This document shows, in pieces, positions 40,702 to 50,990 of a stretch of DNA of 64,000 bases. The stretch spans positions 1 through 64,000 of the forward strand of contig NZ_LMHV01000003.1 in NCBI RefSeq assembly GCF_001429725.1, given 5' to 3'. A program made the position numbers and the translations under genes. Within the stretch, counting starts at the first letter, position 1. The number at the start of each line of letters is the position of its first letter. The DNA comes from Rhizobium sp. Root708. Its GTDB lineage: Bacteria > Pseudomonadota > Alphaproteobacteria > Rhizobiales > Rhizobiaceae. The notes under the pieces are model-generated. The model saw only the letters and a program-made list of their open reading frames with translations, was not told the origin of the DNA and made no database searches.

Positions 40702-41541
40702 CTATCCTGCGCTCTTTGCCGCCGGATAGTCGAGTTCGGCGGCCGCGCCTTCGGCCAAATGTCGAAGACGGCTCTGCAGCCCGTCCTCCTCATGAACCAC
40801 GCGGTTGCGCCCAAGAGCCTTGGCGAGATAGAGCGCCTTGTCCGCGGAAGAATAGATGGCTTCCTTGCTGCGGCCGGGCGCGAATTCCGCAATGCCGGCA
40901 GAGACGGTGATGTCGATCGAGCAGCCCTCGGCGGACACCGGATGTTCCGCAAGTTCGGCGCAGACCAGCCGAATCTGGGCAATGCGCTCGTCCCGCGGGC
41001 TACCGGCCACGATAACGCCGAACTCCTCGCCGCCGAGACGGGCCGCGACCGAGCTGCCGCCGAACGAAGCGGCGAGCGTGGCGGATACCGCCACGATCAC
41101 GGCATCGCCGCACGCATGACCGAAGCGATCGTTGATCGCCTTGAACCGATCGACATCGAAGATCGCCAGACAGGCCCCCTCGTGCACACAGCTGAGCGCC
41201 TCCGTGAACGCCCGTCGATTGAGTAGCCCCGACAGCATATCCGTCCGGCTCAGCCGTTCAAATTCAGCGCGCGAGACGCTGAGCTTATGCATGGCGTGTC
41301 CGGCAAGAAGCGCGAGACTACCCGAGACGAAACCGCCGATCAGCCACGAAAATACGACGCCGTAGATCAGGGCGTGCGCGAGCGGAATCGGCAACAGATC
41401 CAGCCAGCCGAAAACCGGTAGAACAAGAACGACGACGACAGACGACAGCGTCACCGCGAGAAAGCTCATCTTGAGAGCGAACGTGTAAATCGTGCCGCGA
41501 TTCTGAAAATCGCCAAGCTCTGCCTGGAGAGATATTTTCAT
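40702..41541 (-). CDS. Membrane-bound diguanylate cyclase (GGDEF) inserted between ureC and ureE
   Basis: A 279-aa protein from the ATG at 41541. Two membrane helices ([23 protein letters not shown] and [27 protein letters not shown]) flank a very short periplasmic loop. The GGDEF domain (about 115-260) has the active motif RLGGEEF and the family's [13 protein letters not shown] and [21 protein letters not shown], so it should make cyclic di-GMP. No PAS or other sensor domain is present. It splits the urease operon, with a 340-base gap on its 5' side. Confidence 0.9.
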   Translation of the reverse strand: MKISLQAELGDFQNRGTIYTFALKMSFLAVTLSSVVVVLVLPVFGWLDLLPIPLAHALIYGVVFSWLIGGFVSGSLALLAGHAMHKLSVSRAEFERLSRTDMLSGLLNRRAFTEALSCVHEGACLAIFDVDRFKAINDRFGHACGDAVIVAVSATLAASFGGSSVAARLGGEEFGVIVAGSPRDERIAQIRLVCAELAEHPVSAEGCSIDITVSAGIAEFAPGRSKEAIYSSADKALYLAKALGRNRVVHEEDGLQSRLRHLAEGAAAELDYPAAKSAG

Positions 41542-41881
41542 CCGAATCGACCTTTTTGCCCAACCCAAGCACATTGCTTAGAGGCCAATTCCTGCCGGGT
41601 TCTTAAGTGAATTGTTAAGATTCGAATGAATTCGGTGAATTGAAACGGCCGGGAAGAATGGCCAAAAACGCTACGATTTCAGGGCGGAATCAAAGAAAAA
41701 ACTGAAAAACCCAACACATTGATTTTCATTCCGATTTCCGTCGGGGGCGAATTGACGTGTATCGTTGCGGGCACCGCGCTTCATTGTGACGCACTCGCCC
41801 GCCAAGAAAGGAAACGGTGGAAATCCTGCTTAACATTTCACGCGGGAAGACCGGTGCAAGCGCACCGGCCTTCGATCACGT
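41542..41881. other. Intergenic region between ureC and the GGDEF gene
   Basis: A 340-base gap, AT-rich at 41590-41740, likely holding the promoter of the GGDEF gene. A stem CCGGTGC (41851-41857)/GCACCGG (41862-41868) lies 14 bases after the ureC stop and could terminate ureDABC transcripts, though its T-tract is weak. No gene is seen. Confidence 0.5.
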
Positions 41882-43594
<1,713 letters not shown>

Positions 43595-43597
43595 ATG

Positions 43598-44236
43598 TCA
43601 GGCTCCTTGGGAGGAAGAAAGGGATGCGGTCGCCGGCAGCCGGGTCACGCGGCCGTTGGCGACATAAAAATCGACAAGTTGCCGCTCGGCAGCGAAGGGA
43701 TGCCATTCCCACCCCGCGTGGCCGAAGCCCGCAAGATCGATGGTCGCCTCGGGAAATCTGTTCATCACCTCGGCAATCACGATCATGCCGCTGCTCGGCA
43801 CGACGTAAGGCGCTGGCTGGTAGACCGCGAGTGCCGCGTCCACTGCGTCATGAATCGCTTGGTCAACGACCACATGCGTCTTGCCAGCGTCGGCACAGAA
43901 CACGTTGAATTGACTCGTGTAGTCGTCGCAGAAATCGTCGAGTTCGGGATGCGACACGGCGAGCGGCGCCTTCAGCTCGGCAAACTTCCGGGGATCGCGC
44001 ACGCTCCAGATCGCCGCGGCCTCGCGCACTCCGGGATGCTCGCGCCACGCCTGCGAGGCGACCATTGCCTTGCCCGGCCGTCCGGTATTGCAGACCGCGA
44101 CGACATCGGTGCGGCCCGGGCTCGCCTCATAGGACCGGCATTCGTTGAAGCGGATTACGAAGGTAGCCTCTGCCACAGCCGCCGCCGCATTCGCGCCGAT
44201 CTCTCCGTTGCCGACGATCATGATCCTGTCAGCCAT
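43598..44236 (-). CDS. Urease-operon accessory protein (GT29/sialyltransferase-like fragment)
   Basis: A 212-aa protein lying three bases upstream of ureC. The N-terminus reads MIVGNGEIGANAAAAVAEATFVIRFNECRSY followed by GRTDVVAVCN. This resembles the nucleotide-binding start of GT29 sialyltransferase-fold proteins (GNG/S, then VIRFN, then G-TD). Proteins of this kind are found in rhizobial urease operons under the name urease operon accessory protein, but no biochemical role is established to my knowledge. No signal peptide or membrane helix is seen. Confidence 0.75.
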   Translation of the reverse strand: MADRIMIVGNGEIGANAAAAVAEATFVIRFNECRSYEASPGRTDVVAVCNTGRPGKAMVASQAWREHPGVREAAAIWSVRDPRKFAELKAPLAVSHPELDDFCDDYTSQFNVFCADAGKTHVVVDQAIHDAVDAALAVYQPAPYVVPSSGMIVIAEVMNRFPEATIDLAGFGHAGWEWHPFAAERQLVDFYVANGRVTRLPATASLSSSQGA

Positions 44237-44237
44237 G

Positions 44238-44648
44238 TCAGTTGCCCATCGTCTCTGCGAGGTCCTTGAGCTGCTTGGTGCGCTCGTCCGTCAGCTCGGC
44301 GATGCAGCCGGCAACCAGCATCGGTTCCATCGTGCCGCCGCGCGCCTGGAAGCCAGCCGCTTCGCACTCCGCATCGCGAAAATTCACCCAGGCGCGCTGC
44401 GCCTTCACCAGCGCCTCTTCGGCACCGCGCATATCGTCGTCGAGATCCTCGTCGACCGCTGCAAGCGCCGCACGGGTGATCTTGTATTGTACGTTCAGTG
44501 CCTTGTCGGCGGTTTCCTGACGATCCTGCTCGCAGGCCGTCATGTCGGTCTGCGTCACGGGATTGCTGCAATCCACATCTTGCGCATTGGAGCCAAAGGC
44601 AATGAACGTGCCGACACCGGCCGCCAGGAGATATAGGGTCGCGCGCAT
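44238..44648 (-). CDS. LprI-type (DUF1311) exported protein in the urease operon
   Basis: A 136-aa protein with signal peptide (cleavage near FGSNAQ, residue 23). The mature domain has the DUF1311/LprI pattern: TQTDMTACEQDRQETADKALNVQYKI, then LVKAQRAWVNFRDAECEAAGF, GGTMEPMLVAGCIAELTDERTKQL, with four cysteines likely in disulfides. LprI of Mycobacterium inhibits lysozyme; most relatives are uncharacterised. It starts 22 bases after ureB stops and ends two bases before the accessory gene, so it is an operon member. Confidence 0.85.
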   Translation of the reverse strand: MRATLYLLAAGVGTFIAFGSNAQDVDCSNPVTQTDMTACEQDRQETADKALNVQYKITRAALAAVDEDLDDDMRGAEEALVKAQRAWVNFRDAECEAAGFQARGGTMEPMLVAGCIAELTDERTKQLKDLAETMGN

Positions 44649-44669
44649 CGTTTCCTCCCCGATCCCTTC

Positions 44670-44975
44670 TTAGAGCTTACCCATGACGAGCTGCCGGAAG
44701 CCATAGACCTCGCGCTTGCCGGAAAGCGGAATGAGGGTCACCGAACGCGTCTGGCCGGGCTCGAAGCGGACGGCCGTGCCGGCCGGGATATCGAGCCGCA
44801 TCCCCTGCGCCTTATCCCGGTCGAACGACAGACCGGCGTTGGTTTCCGCGAAATGATAGTGGCTGCCGACCTGCACCGGGCGATCGCCGGTGTTCGAGAC
44901 GTCGAGCGTTATCGTCGGCGCGCCGACGTTCAGCTCGATGTCGCCGCTTGCGGCAATGATTTCTCCTGGAATCAT
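44670..44975 (-). CDS. ureB: Urease beta subunit UreB
   Basis: A 101-aa protein: [93 protein letters not shown] is the complete UreB signature. It packs with UreA around UreC. It lies 10 bases downstream of the DUF1272 gene. Confidence 0.96.
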   Translation of the reverse strand: MIPGEIIAASGDIELNVGAPTITLDVSNTGDRPVQVGSHYHFAETNAGLSFDRDKAQGMRLDIPAGTAVRFEPGQTRSVTLIPLSGKREVYGFRQLVMGKL

Positions 44976-44985
44976 GATTTTCTCC

Positions 44986-45240
44986 TCACGCGGCCTTGAT
45001 GGGCGCGCAGCCCTCGGCCTTCAGAACGCGCTTTGTCGATGCGGGATATTTGGCAAGCTTTTCAGCCGGACGCACCGGGCGACGCACGAGTTCACCGCCG
45101 CAATTCGGGCAGACGCCGCCGAGGACATCGGCGACACAATCGGCGCAGAACGTGCACTCGAAGGTGCAGATCATCGCTTCCGAACTGTCAGGCGGCAGGT
45201 CCTTGTCGCAGCATTCGCAATTGGGTCGCAGCTCCAGCAT
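44986..45240 (-). CDS. DUF1272 cysteine-rich zinc-type protein
   Basis: An 84-aa protein, [55 protein letters not shown]. It has eight cysteines in CxxC-type pairs, arranged like a small RING or zinc-ribbon fold. The family (DUF1272) is of unknown function. It sits between ureA and ureB (seven and ten bases), so it is made with urease; a metal or assembly role is possible but untested. Confidence 0.9.
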   Translation of the reverse strand: MLELRPNCECCDKDLPPDSSEAMICTFECTFCADCVADVLGGVCPNCGGELVRRPVRPAEKLAKYPASTKRVLKAEGCAPIKAA

Positions 45241-45247
45241 CGCGACC

Positions 45248-45550
45248 TCAGCGGATCGGTTCGTGGACGGTCACCAGCTTGGTGCCATCGGGAAAGGTCG
45301 CCTCGACCTGCACGTCATGGATCATCTCCGCGATGCCTTCCATCACCTGGTCACGGCCGATGACATGGGCGCCGGCCTCCATCAGCTCGGCGACTGGACG
45401 CCCGTCACGCGCGCCCTCGACGACGAAGTCGGAAATCAGCGCGATCGCCTCCGGATAGTTGAGCTTCACGCCCCGCTCCAGCCGCCGCCGCGCGACCATC
45501 GCCGCCATCGAAATCAACAGCTTGTCTTTTTCTCTCGGTGTGAGGTTCAT
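45248..45550 (-). CDS. ureA: Urease gamma subunit UreA
   Basis: A 100-aa protein beginning [39 protein letters not shown] and containing [34 protein letters not shown], the full UreA signature. It starts 20 bases after ureD ends. Confidence 0.96.
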   Translation of the reverse strand: MNLTPREKDKLLISMAAMVARRRLERGVKLNYPEAIALISDFVVEGARDGRPVAELMEAGAHVIGRDQVMEGIAEMIHDVQVEATFPDGTKLVTVHEPIR

Positions 45551-45570
45551 CGTGCATCCATCTGCTTGAT

Positions 45571-46392
45571 CTAGAGATTCCAGACTTTCGGTACCGGCGC
45601 TCCATTGCGCAAGGTCGAAATGATCGGGATGAGAATTTTTCTGAGCGCAAAACCATCAGGCGCAGAAAGGCGCACGACGATCTTGCCGGCCCAGCTGCTG
45701 GCGCCGCCCATATGGCCTTCGAGCAACGGCCGTACTGCGCCAAGGTAGGCTTCGGCCCGCGGCCCGACATACAGCAACGTCGCAAACGCGACGTTGCCTG
45801 ATAGTACGGCATCGGCGCCGGCAAGCGCTGAAACATTGCCCTGCAGTTGCAGGTCCTCGGCATGACATAGCCTGCCTGCCTTGCGGATGCGCCAGCGGTC
45901 ACGAAAGAGGCCGGTTTCCACCGCCTCTCCCATTGCCTTGCGGCCAAGCAGGATGGCCTCGACCGCCAGGAATTCGGCATCGTCATCGAGATCGACGTCG
46001 AGCCGGCGAAACAGCGACGAACGATCGAAGAGAATGGTTTCCTGCGGCAGCCAGTCCACCCGCGCGTTCGCGCCGACGGAAATGCTGGTGGTGACCTCGG
46101 CCGTTCCGGCGGATGCCTTGTAGATCTTCTCGCAGGCCTGGGTGGTCACGTCGATGCGGGTGCCCGGACCAGCCGCAACGCTCCAGTTCATCCGGTCGCC
46201 GCCGGTGAGGCCGCCCGCGGTATTGATGATGACGGCTTCCATGGAGGAATCGAACGTATCCGGAAGCCGGATCTTGGCCGCTCCCTCCTGGTAGAGCTCC
46301 TGCAGGCGCGTACGCCCGTCGAGCGTCTTCGCTGCCAGATGCCCGCGCCCCTCGGCCCTCTGCGGTCTCGTGGCGGCCGCCGCGTTCGTCAT
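45571..46392 (-). CDS. ureD: Urease accessory protein UreD
   Basis: A 273-aa protein from the ATG at 46392; upstream in-frame sequence runs into urtE. Family blocks include [38 protein letters not shown] and [24 protein letters not shown]. UreD (UreH) is the scaffold that receives UreF and UreG on apo-urease. It is the first ure gene, 178 bases after urtE, a gap that may contain its own promoter. Confidence 0.95.
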   Translation of the reverse strand: MTNAAAATRPQRAEGRGHLAAKTLDGRTRLQELYQEGAAKIRLPDTFDSSMEAVIINTAGGLTGGDRMNWSVAAGPGTRIDVTTQACEKIYKASAGTAEVTTSISVGANARVDWLPQETILFDRSSLFRRLDVDLDDDAEFLAVEAILLGRKAMGEAVETGLFRDRWRIRKAGRLCHAEDLQLQGNVSALAGADAVLSGNVAFATLLYVGPRAEAYLGAVRPLLEGHMGGASSWAGKIVVRLSAPDGFALRKILIPIISTLRNGAPVPKVWNL

Positions 46393-46570
46393 TCCGTCCC
46401 TTTCCAACGCACGCCGGTTGACCCGGCCGTTTTCATTGAAGTCATCAACTTGCAGAAAGCAAGCAATTCCCATGCCGTGCCTAGAGCTCTGAACGAGCGG
46501 ACCCGCGACAGCAAAGCCCCTTAGGGATTGCCGAGGAAAGCAGCATCTGCCCAACAGATAGACACTGCTA

Positions 46571-47266
46571 TCAGACAGTGAGATGCCGCCGCGCCTCGGG
46601 CGTATCCAGCGTCTCCGCCAGCCCCTCATGCACGATCTCGCCGCGATCCATGATGTAGACGTAATCGGCAAGCTCGCGGCAAAAATCGAGATACTGCTCG
46701 ACCAGCAGGATCGCCATGCCGGTACTGTCGCGCAGATAGCGGATCGCCCGGCCGATATCCTTGATGATCGACGGCTGGATGCCCTCGGTCGGCTCGTCGA
46801 GCACGAGGATCTTCGGCCGCGTCACCATCGCCCGACCAATCGCCAGCTGCTGCTGCTGCCCACCCGAGAGATCGCCACCGCGCCGCCCGAGCATCGTCTG
46901 CAGCACGGGAAACAGGCTGAAGATGTCGTCGGGGATATTCTTGTCGCGGCGCGATAGCGGGGCAAAACCGGTCTCGAGATTCTCCTTTACCGTCAGCAAT
47001 GGAAAGATCTCGCGCCCCTGCGGCACGTAGCCGATGCCCTGCTTGGCCCGCGCATAGGGCGCCAGCCCGTTGAGCCTGGTGTCGTTGAACGTCACCGTGC
47101 CCGATGACAGCGGGTGCTGGCCGGTGACGGCGCGCAGCAGCGAGCTCTTGCCCACACCGTTGCGGCCGAGCACGCAGGTGATCGTGCCCATCTCGGCCTT
47201 CAGCGAGATGCCGCGCAACGCCTGCGCCGCGCCGTAGTGGAGGTTTGCGTTTTCGACTGTCAGCAT
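46571..47266 (-). CDS. urtE: Urea ABC transporter ATP-binding protein UrtE
   Basis: A 231-aa LivF-type ATPase with Walker A GRNGVGKS (34-41), signature [15 protein letters not shown] and Walker [33 protein letters not shown] and [14 protein letters not shown] are typical of UrtE. It starts one base after urtD ends. It powers urea import with UrtD. Confidence 0.95.
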   Translation of the reverse strand: MLTVENANLHYGAAQALRGISLKAEMGTITCVLGRNGVGKSSLLRAVTGQHPLSSGTVTFNDTRLNGLAPYARAKQGIGYVPQGREIFPLLTVKENLETGFAPLSRRDKNIPDDIFSLFPVLQTMLGRRGGDLSGGQQQQLAIGRAMVTRPKILVLDEPTEGIQPSIIKDIGRAIRYLRDSTGMAILLVEQYLDFCRELADYVYIMDRGEIVHEGLAETLDTPEARRHLTV

Positions 47267-47267
47267 C

Positions 47268-48023
47268 TTACCGCCCCAGATAGTTTTCGATCACCTTCGG
47301 ATCGGAGCTCACAAAATCAATCGACCCCTCGGCCAGCACCGAGCCTTCGGCGAGACACGTCACCTTCACCCCAAGGTCGCGAATAAAGCCCATATCGTGC
47401 TCGACGACGACGACAGACCGCGTCCTGGCGATCTCCTTCAACAGGATCGCCGTCTCCGCCGTCTCCGCATCCGTCATCCCGGCCACCGGCTCGTCGACCA
47501 GCAACAACTTCGGCTCCTGCGCCAAGAGCATGCCGATCTCCAGCCATTGCTTCTGCCCATGGCTGAGATTGGCCGCCAGATCGTCGCGTCGATGCGTCAG
47601 GCGCACCGTCGCGAGAATCTCGTCGATACGCGCCCGATCCTCCGATGACAGCCGGTAGAACAGCGTCGGAAACACCCCGCGCTTGCGGTTCAGCGCCAGC
47701 TCGATGTTGTCCCACACCGTATGGCTCTCGAACACCGTCGGCTTCTGGAACTTGCGGCCGATGCCGAGCTGGGCGATGTCGGCCTCGTCGAGCTTGGTGA
47801 GATCGGTCTGCCCATTGAAGAATACTTCGCCGGCATCCGGTCTAGTCTTGCCGGTGATGATGTCCATCATCGTCGTCTTGCCGGCGCCGTTCGGGCCGAT
47901 GATGGCGCGGAGTTCCCCCGGCTCGATGACGATCGACAGCGCGTTCAGCGCCTTGAAGCCATCGAAGGAGACGGAGACGTTGTTGAGGTAGAGAACGCTG
48001 CTGGGTTTGACGTCAGGGATCAT
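47268..48023 (-). CDS. urtD: Urea ABC transporter ATP-binding protein UrtD
   Basis: A 251-aa LivG-type ATPase from the ATG at 48023. Walker A GPNGAGKT (43-50), FQKPTVFESHTVWDNIELALN, the atypical signature LSHGQKQWLEIGMLL and Walker B LLLVDEPVAGMTDAET are the UrtD-specific forms; SHGQ replaces the usual SGGQ. It lies five bases after urtC ends. Confidence 0.95.
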   Translation of the reverse strand: MIPDVKPSSVLYLNNVSVSFDGFKALNALSIVIEPGELRAIIGPNGAGKTTMMDIITGKTRPDAGEVFFNGQTDLTKLDEADIAQLGIGRKFQKPTVFESHTVWDNIELALNRKRGVFPTLFYRLSSEDRARIDEILATVRLTHRRDDLAANLSHGQKQWLEIGMLLAQEPKLLLVDEPVAGMTDAETAETAILLKEIARTRSVVVVEHDMGFIRDLGVKVTCLAEGSVLAEGSIDFVSSDPKVIENYLGR

Positions 48024-48028
48024 GGCGC

Positions 48029-49192
48029 TCACTCCGCAGCCTGGATTTTCGCATCGACACCGTCTTCCCGGCTGGCGGACGGCGTATCGCTTGATGCAGA
48101 CTTGCGCTTGCTCAGATACGGCCCGATCGTGCCGACGATGCCCTTCGGCAGAAACACAGTGACCGCAACGAACAGGCCGCCCAGCGCAAACAGCCAGAAT
48201 TCTGGAAACAGGCCGGTGAAGATCGTCTTGCCGCCATTGACGAGGATGGCGCCGATGATCGGCCCGATCAGCGTCGAGCGACCGCCGACCGCCGTCCAGA
48301 TGACGACTTCGATCGAGTTGGCCGGCGCGAATTCGCCCGGATTGATGATGCCGACCTGCGGCACGTAGAGCGCACCGGCAATCCCCGCCATCATCGCCGA
48401 GACGACGAAGGTGAAGAGCTTGAAGTGCTCGACGCGGTAGCCGAGGAAGCGTGTGCGGCTTTCCGCATCGCGCACCCCGACCAGCACCTTGCCGAACTTC
48501 GAGCGCACGATGGCGGATGCGATCAGCAGCGACAGCGCCAGGAAGATCGCGGTGGCGGCGAACAGGGCGGCGCGGGTGCCGTCGGCCTGGATGTTGTAGC
48601 CGATGATGTCCTTGAAATCGGTCAGGCCGTTGTTGCCGCCGAAGCCCATGTCGTTGCGGAAGAAGGCGAGCAGCAGGGCATAGGTCATCGCCTGGGTGAT
48701 GATCGACAGATAGACGCCGTTGACGCGGCTGCGGAAGGCGAACCAGCCGAACACGAAGGCGAGCAGCCCGGGGACGACGAGCACCATCAGCGCCGCGAAC
48801 CAGAAGTGGTTGAACCCGTACCAGAACCATGGCAGCGCCTTGTAGTTCAGGAACACCATGAAATCGGGCAGGATGGGGTCGCCGTAGCTGCCGCGGGTGC
48901 CGATCTGGCGCATCAGATACATGCCCATCGCATAGCCGCCGAGCGCGAAGAAGGCGCCATGGCCAAGCGAGAGAATGCCGCAGAAACCCCAGACGAGATC
49001 GAGCGCCAGCGCCAGAAGCGCATAGGTGAGATACTTGCCGAACAGCGACATGATGTAGGTCGGGATGTGCAGCGGGCTTGATGCCGGCGTCATCAGATTC
49101 AGGACCGGCACCAGCACGGCGAGCGCCAGCAGGATGAAGAGCGCAACGATGATCTTGCGATCGAGAGACCGGAGAAGGAAGGCCGTAATCAT
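48029..49192 (-). CDS. urtC: Urea ABC transporter permease UrtC
   Basis: A 387-aa LivM-type permease from the ATG at 49192, which overlaps the urtB stop by four bases. About ten membrane helices are visible; LDLVWGFCGILSLGHGAFFALGGYAMGMYLMRQIG and ITQAMTYALLLAFFRNDMGFGGNNGLTDFKDI are UrtC hallmarks, and VRDAESRTRFLGYRVEHFKLFTF is the coupling region. Confidence 0.95.
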   Translation of the reverse strand: MITAFLLRSLDRKIIVALFILLALAVLVPVLNLMTPASSPLHIPTYIMSLFGKYLTYALLALALDLVWGFCGILSLGHGAFFALGGYAMGMYLMRQIGTRGSYGDPILPDFMVFLNYKALPWFWYGFNHFWFAALMVLVVPGLLAFVFGWFAFRSRVNGVYLSIITQAMTYALLLAFFRNDMGFGGNNGLTDFKDIIGYNIQADGTRAALFAATAIFLALSLLIASAIVRSKFGKVLVGVRDAESRTRFLGYRVEHFKLFTFVVSAMMAGIAGALYVPQVGIINPGEFAPANSIEVVIWTAVGGRSTLIGPIIGAILVNGGKTIFTGLFPEFWLFALGGLFVAVTVFLPKGIVGTIGPYLSKRKSASSDTPSASREDGVDAKIQAAE

Positions 49193-50808
49193 GCTTCCAC
49201 CGCCCTTCCTTTGAGTGCGAAGAGCCCACGCGGCCGCTTCTGGATGAAGAGAATGATGAGGACGAGCACCAGGATCTTGCCGAGCACGGCGCCGGCGAAA
49301 GGCTCGAGGAACTTGTTGACGACGCCGAGCGACAGCGCGCCCACCAGTGTGCCCCACAGATTGCCGACGCCGCCGAACACCACGACCATGAAGCTGTCGA
49401 TGATGTAGCTCTGGCCGAGATTGGGCGAGACGTTATCGATCTGGCTGAGCGCCACGCCCGCCATGCCGGCGATGCCGGAGCCGAGCGCGAAGGTGAAGGC
49501 ATCGACCCAGCCGGTGCGGATGCCCATCGACGACGCCATGCGCCGGTTCTGCGTGACGGCGCGCATCTGCAAGCCGAAGGCGGAACGCTTGAGCAGCATG
49601 AGCAGCGTCACGAACACCGCCATCGAGAAGACGATGATCCACAGGCGGTTCCAGGTGATCGACAGACCGCCAAGTTCGAACGCGCCCGACATCCAGCTTG
49701 GATTGCGCACTTCGCGGTTGGTCGGCCCGAAGATCGAGCGCACCGCCTGCTGCAGGATGAGCGAGACGCCCCAGGTGGCAAGCAGCGTTTCCAGCGGACG
49801 ACCGTAGAGATAGCGGATCACGGTGCGTTCGATGACGAGGCCGACGAAGCCGGTGAAGATGAAGGCGGCGGGCACGGCGAAGGCCAGCGAATAGACTTCG
49901 AGGCCGGGGAAAGTCGAAGCGATATACTGCTGCACCACATAGGTCGTGTAGGCGCCGATCATCACCATCTCGCCATGCGCCATGTTGATGACGCCCATGA
50001 CGCCGAAGGTGATCGCAAGGCCGATGGCGGCAAGCAGCAGCACCGAGCCGAGCGACAGGCCGTACCAGACGTTCTGCACCACGTCCCAGAGCGCCAGGCT
50101 GCGGTTGATCGTGTTGATATGCGTCTGGATTTCGCCCTTGAGTTCGTCAGGCGCGGTCGCCATTGCTGTCGTCAGGATCGTCAGCGCGTTGCGGCCGCCG
50201 CGGGCGGCGATCGTGTCGATGGCGGCCTTCTTGTCTTCGGCGCCGACATCGCTCTTCAGCACCATCACAGCGCGGGCGGCTTCCATCGTCTCCTTGACCT
50301 CGCCGTCCTTCTCAGCGGCAAGCGCAGAGTTCAGAAGTTCGAGATTGGCGAGATCGGCATCGCGCAGCAGCCCCTGGGCAGCCGCAAGCCGGGCGCCGCG
50401 ATCGGGAGAGAGCAGCGTCAGCTGGCTCATGGCCGAGGCGATGACGCCGCGCAGCGAATTGTTGATCCTTACCTTGGACATGTAGTCCGCATCGATATCG
50501 GCGACGGCTTCGCCGCTGATCGGATCTGAAAAGGTCGGCTCGTCCTCCGTTCCGCCCTGAAGCAGAACCGGGCCACCGCTTTCCGAATTCACGTAAAGCT
50601 GGCCGTCGCTGAGCTGCTGCAGGATCTGGCTGACATGGGCATCGCCGGATGCGACCAGCGCCTTGATGGCGACCTCGCGTTCCGGGAAATCGCCGACGCC
50701 GAGCGCGTCGACAAGCGCGTGGATATCTTCCTGCGCCTTCAGCGCCGTGGCGAATGCCGGCAGGGCCAGGCACAAGGTCAAAAGCAAAATCTTGATGGCG
50801 CGATACAT
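49189..50808 (-). CDS. urtB: Urea ABC transporter permease UrtB
   Basis: A 539-aa protein from the ATG at 50808; a start 13 codons upstream is possible but would precede the signal peptide with charged residues. A signal peptide and an extra periplasmic helical-repeat domain (about 25-215) precede the LivH-type permease domain, starting SLGSVLLLAAIGLAITFGVMGVINMAHGEMVMIGAY. The long N-terminal extension distinguishes UrtB from amino-acid LivH proteins. Confidence 0.95.
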   Translation of the reverse strand: MYRAIKILLLTLCLALPAFATALKAQEDIHALVDALGVGDFPEREVAIKALVASGDAHVSQILQQLSDGQLYVNSESGGPVLLQGGTEDEPTFSDPISGEAVADIDADYMSKVRINNSLRGVIASAMSQLTLLSPDRGARLAAAQGLLRDADLANLELLNSALAAEKDGEVKETMEAARAVMVLKSDVGAEDKKAAIDTIAARGGRNALTILTTAMATAPDELKGEIQTHINTINRSLALWDVVQNVWYGLSLGSVLLLAAIGLAITFGVMGVINMAHGEMVMIGAYTTYVVQQYIASTFPGLEVYSLAFAVPAAFIFTGFVGLVIERTVIRYLYGRPLETLLATWGVSLILQQAVRSIFGPTNREVRNPSWMSGAFELGGLSITWNRLWIIVFSMAVFVTLLMLLKRSAFGLQMRAVTQNRRMASSMGIRTGWVDAFTFALGSGIAGMAGVALSQIDNVSPNLGQSYIIDSFMVVVFGGVGNLWGTLVGALSLGVVNKFLEPFAGAVLGKILVLVLIILFIQKRPRGLFALKGRAVEA

Positions 50809-50924
50809 CGGCTTTCTGCCTCGGTTATCGTTGGCCTTCCGGCGCAATCGGGAAGAAAAATCAGGGCCTTAATTCAGCAATCCGTTGCCGTCCGAAGCCT
50901 AAAGGCCGCGCTTCGGAGATGGAC

Positions 50925-50956
50925 CTTCCGCCCGGACAGGAGAGACCGGGCGGAAG
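50925..50956 (-). terminator. Hairpin between urtA and urtB
   Basis: Perfect 11-base arms CTTCCGCCCGG (50925-50935) and CCGGGCGGAAG (50946-50956) without a T-run lie in the 182-base urtA-urtB gap. Such stems commonly attenuate readthrough or protect the 3' end, so that the binding protein is made in excess of the membrane parts. Confidence 0.55.
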
Positions 50957-50990
50957 TCTTCAGGCGTCAGAGTGACGGGGTGGTCAGCAC

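Noticed and set aside
47268..49502. A single 744-codon frame that would fuse urtC sequence to urtD
   Set aside because: The first two thirds read urtC in the wrong frame. The true UrtD start is the ATG at 48023, and UrtC lies in another frame ending at 48029. There is no fusion.
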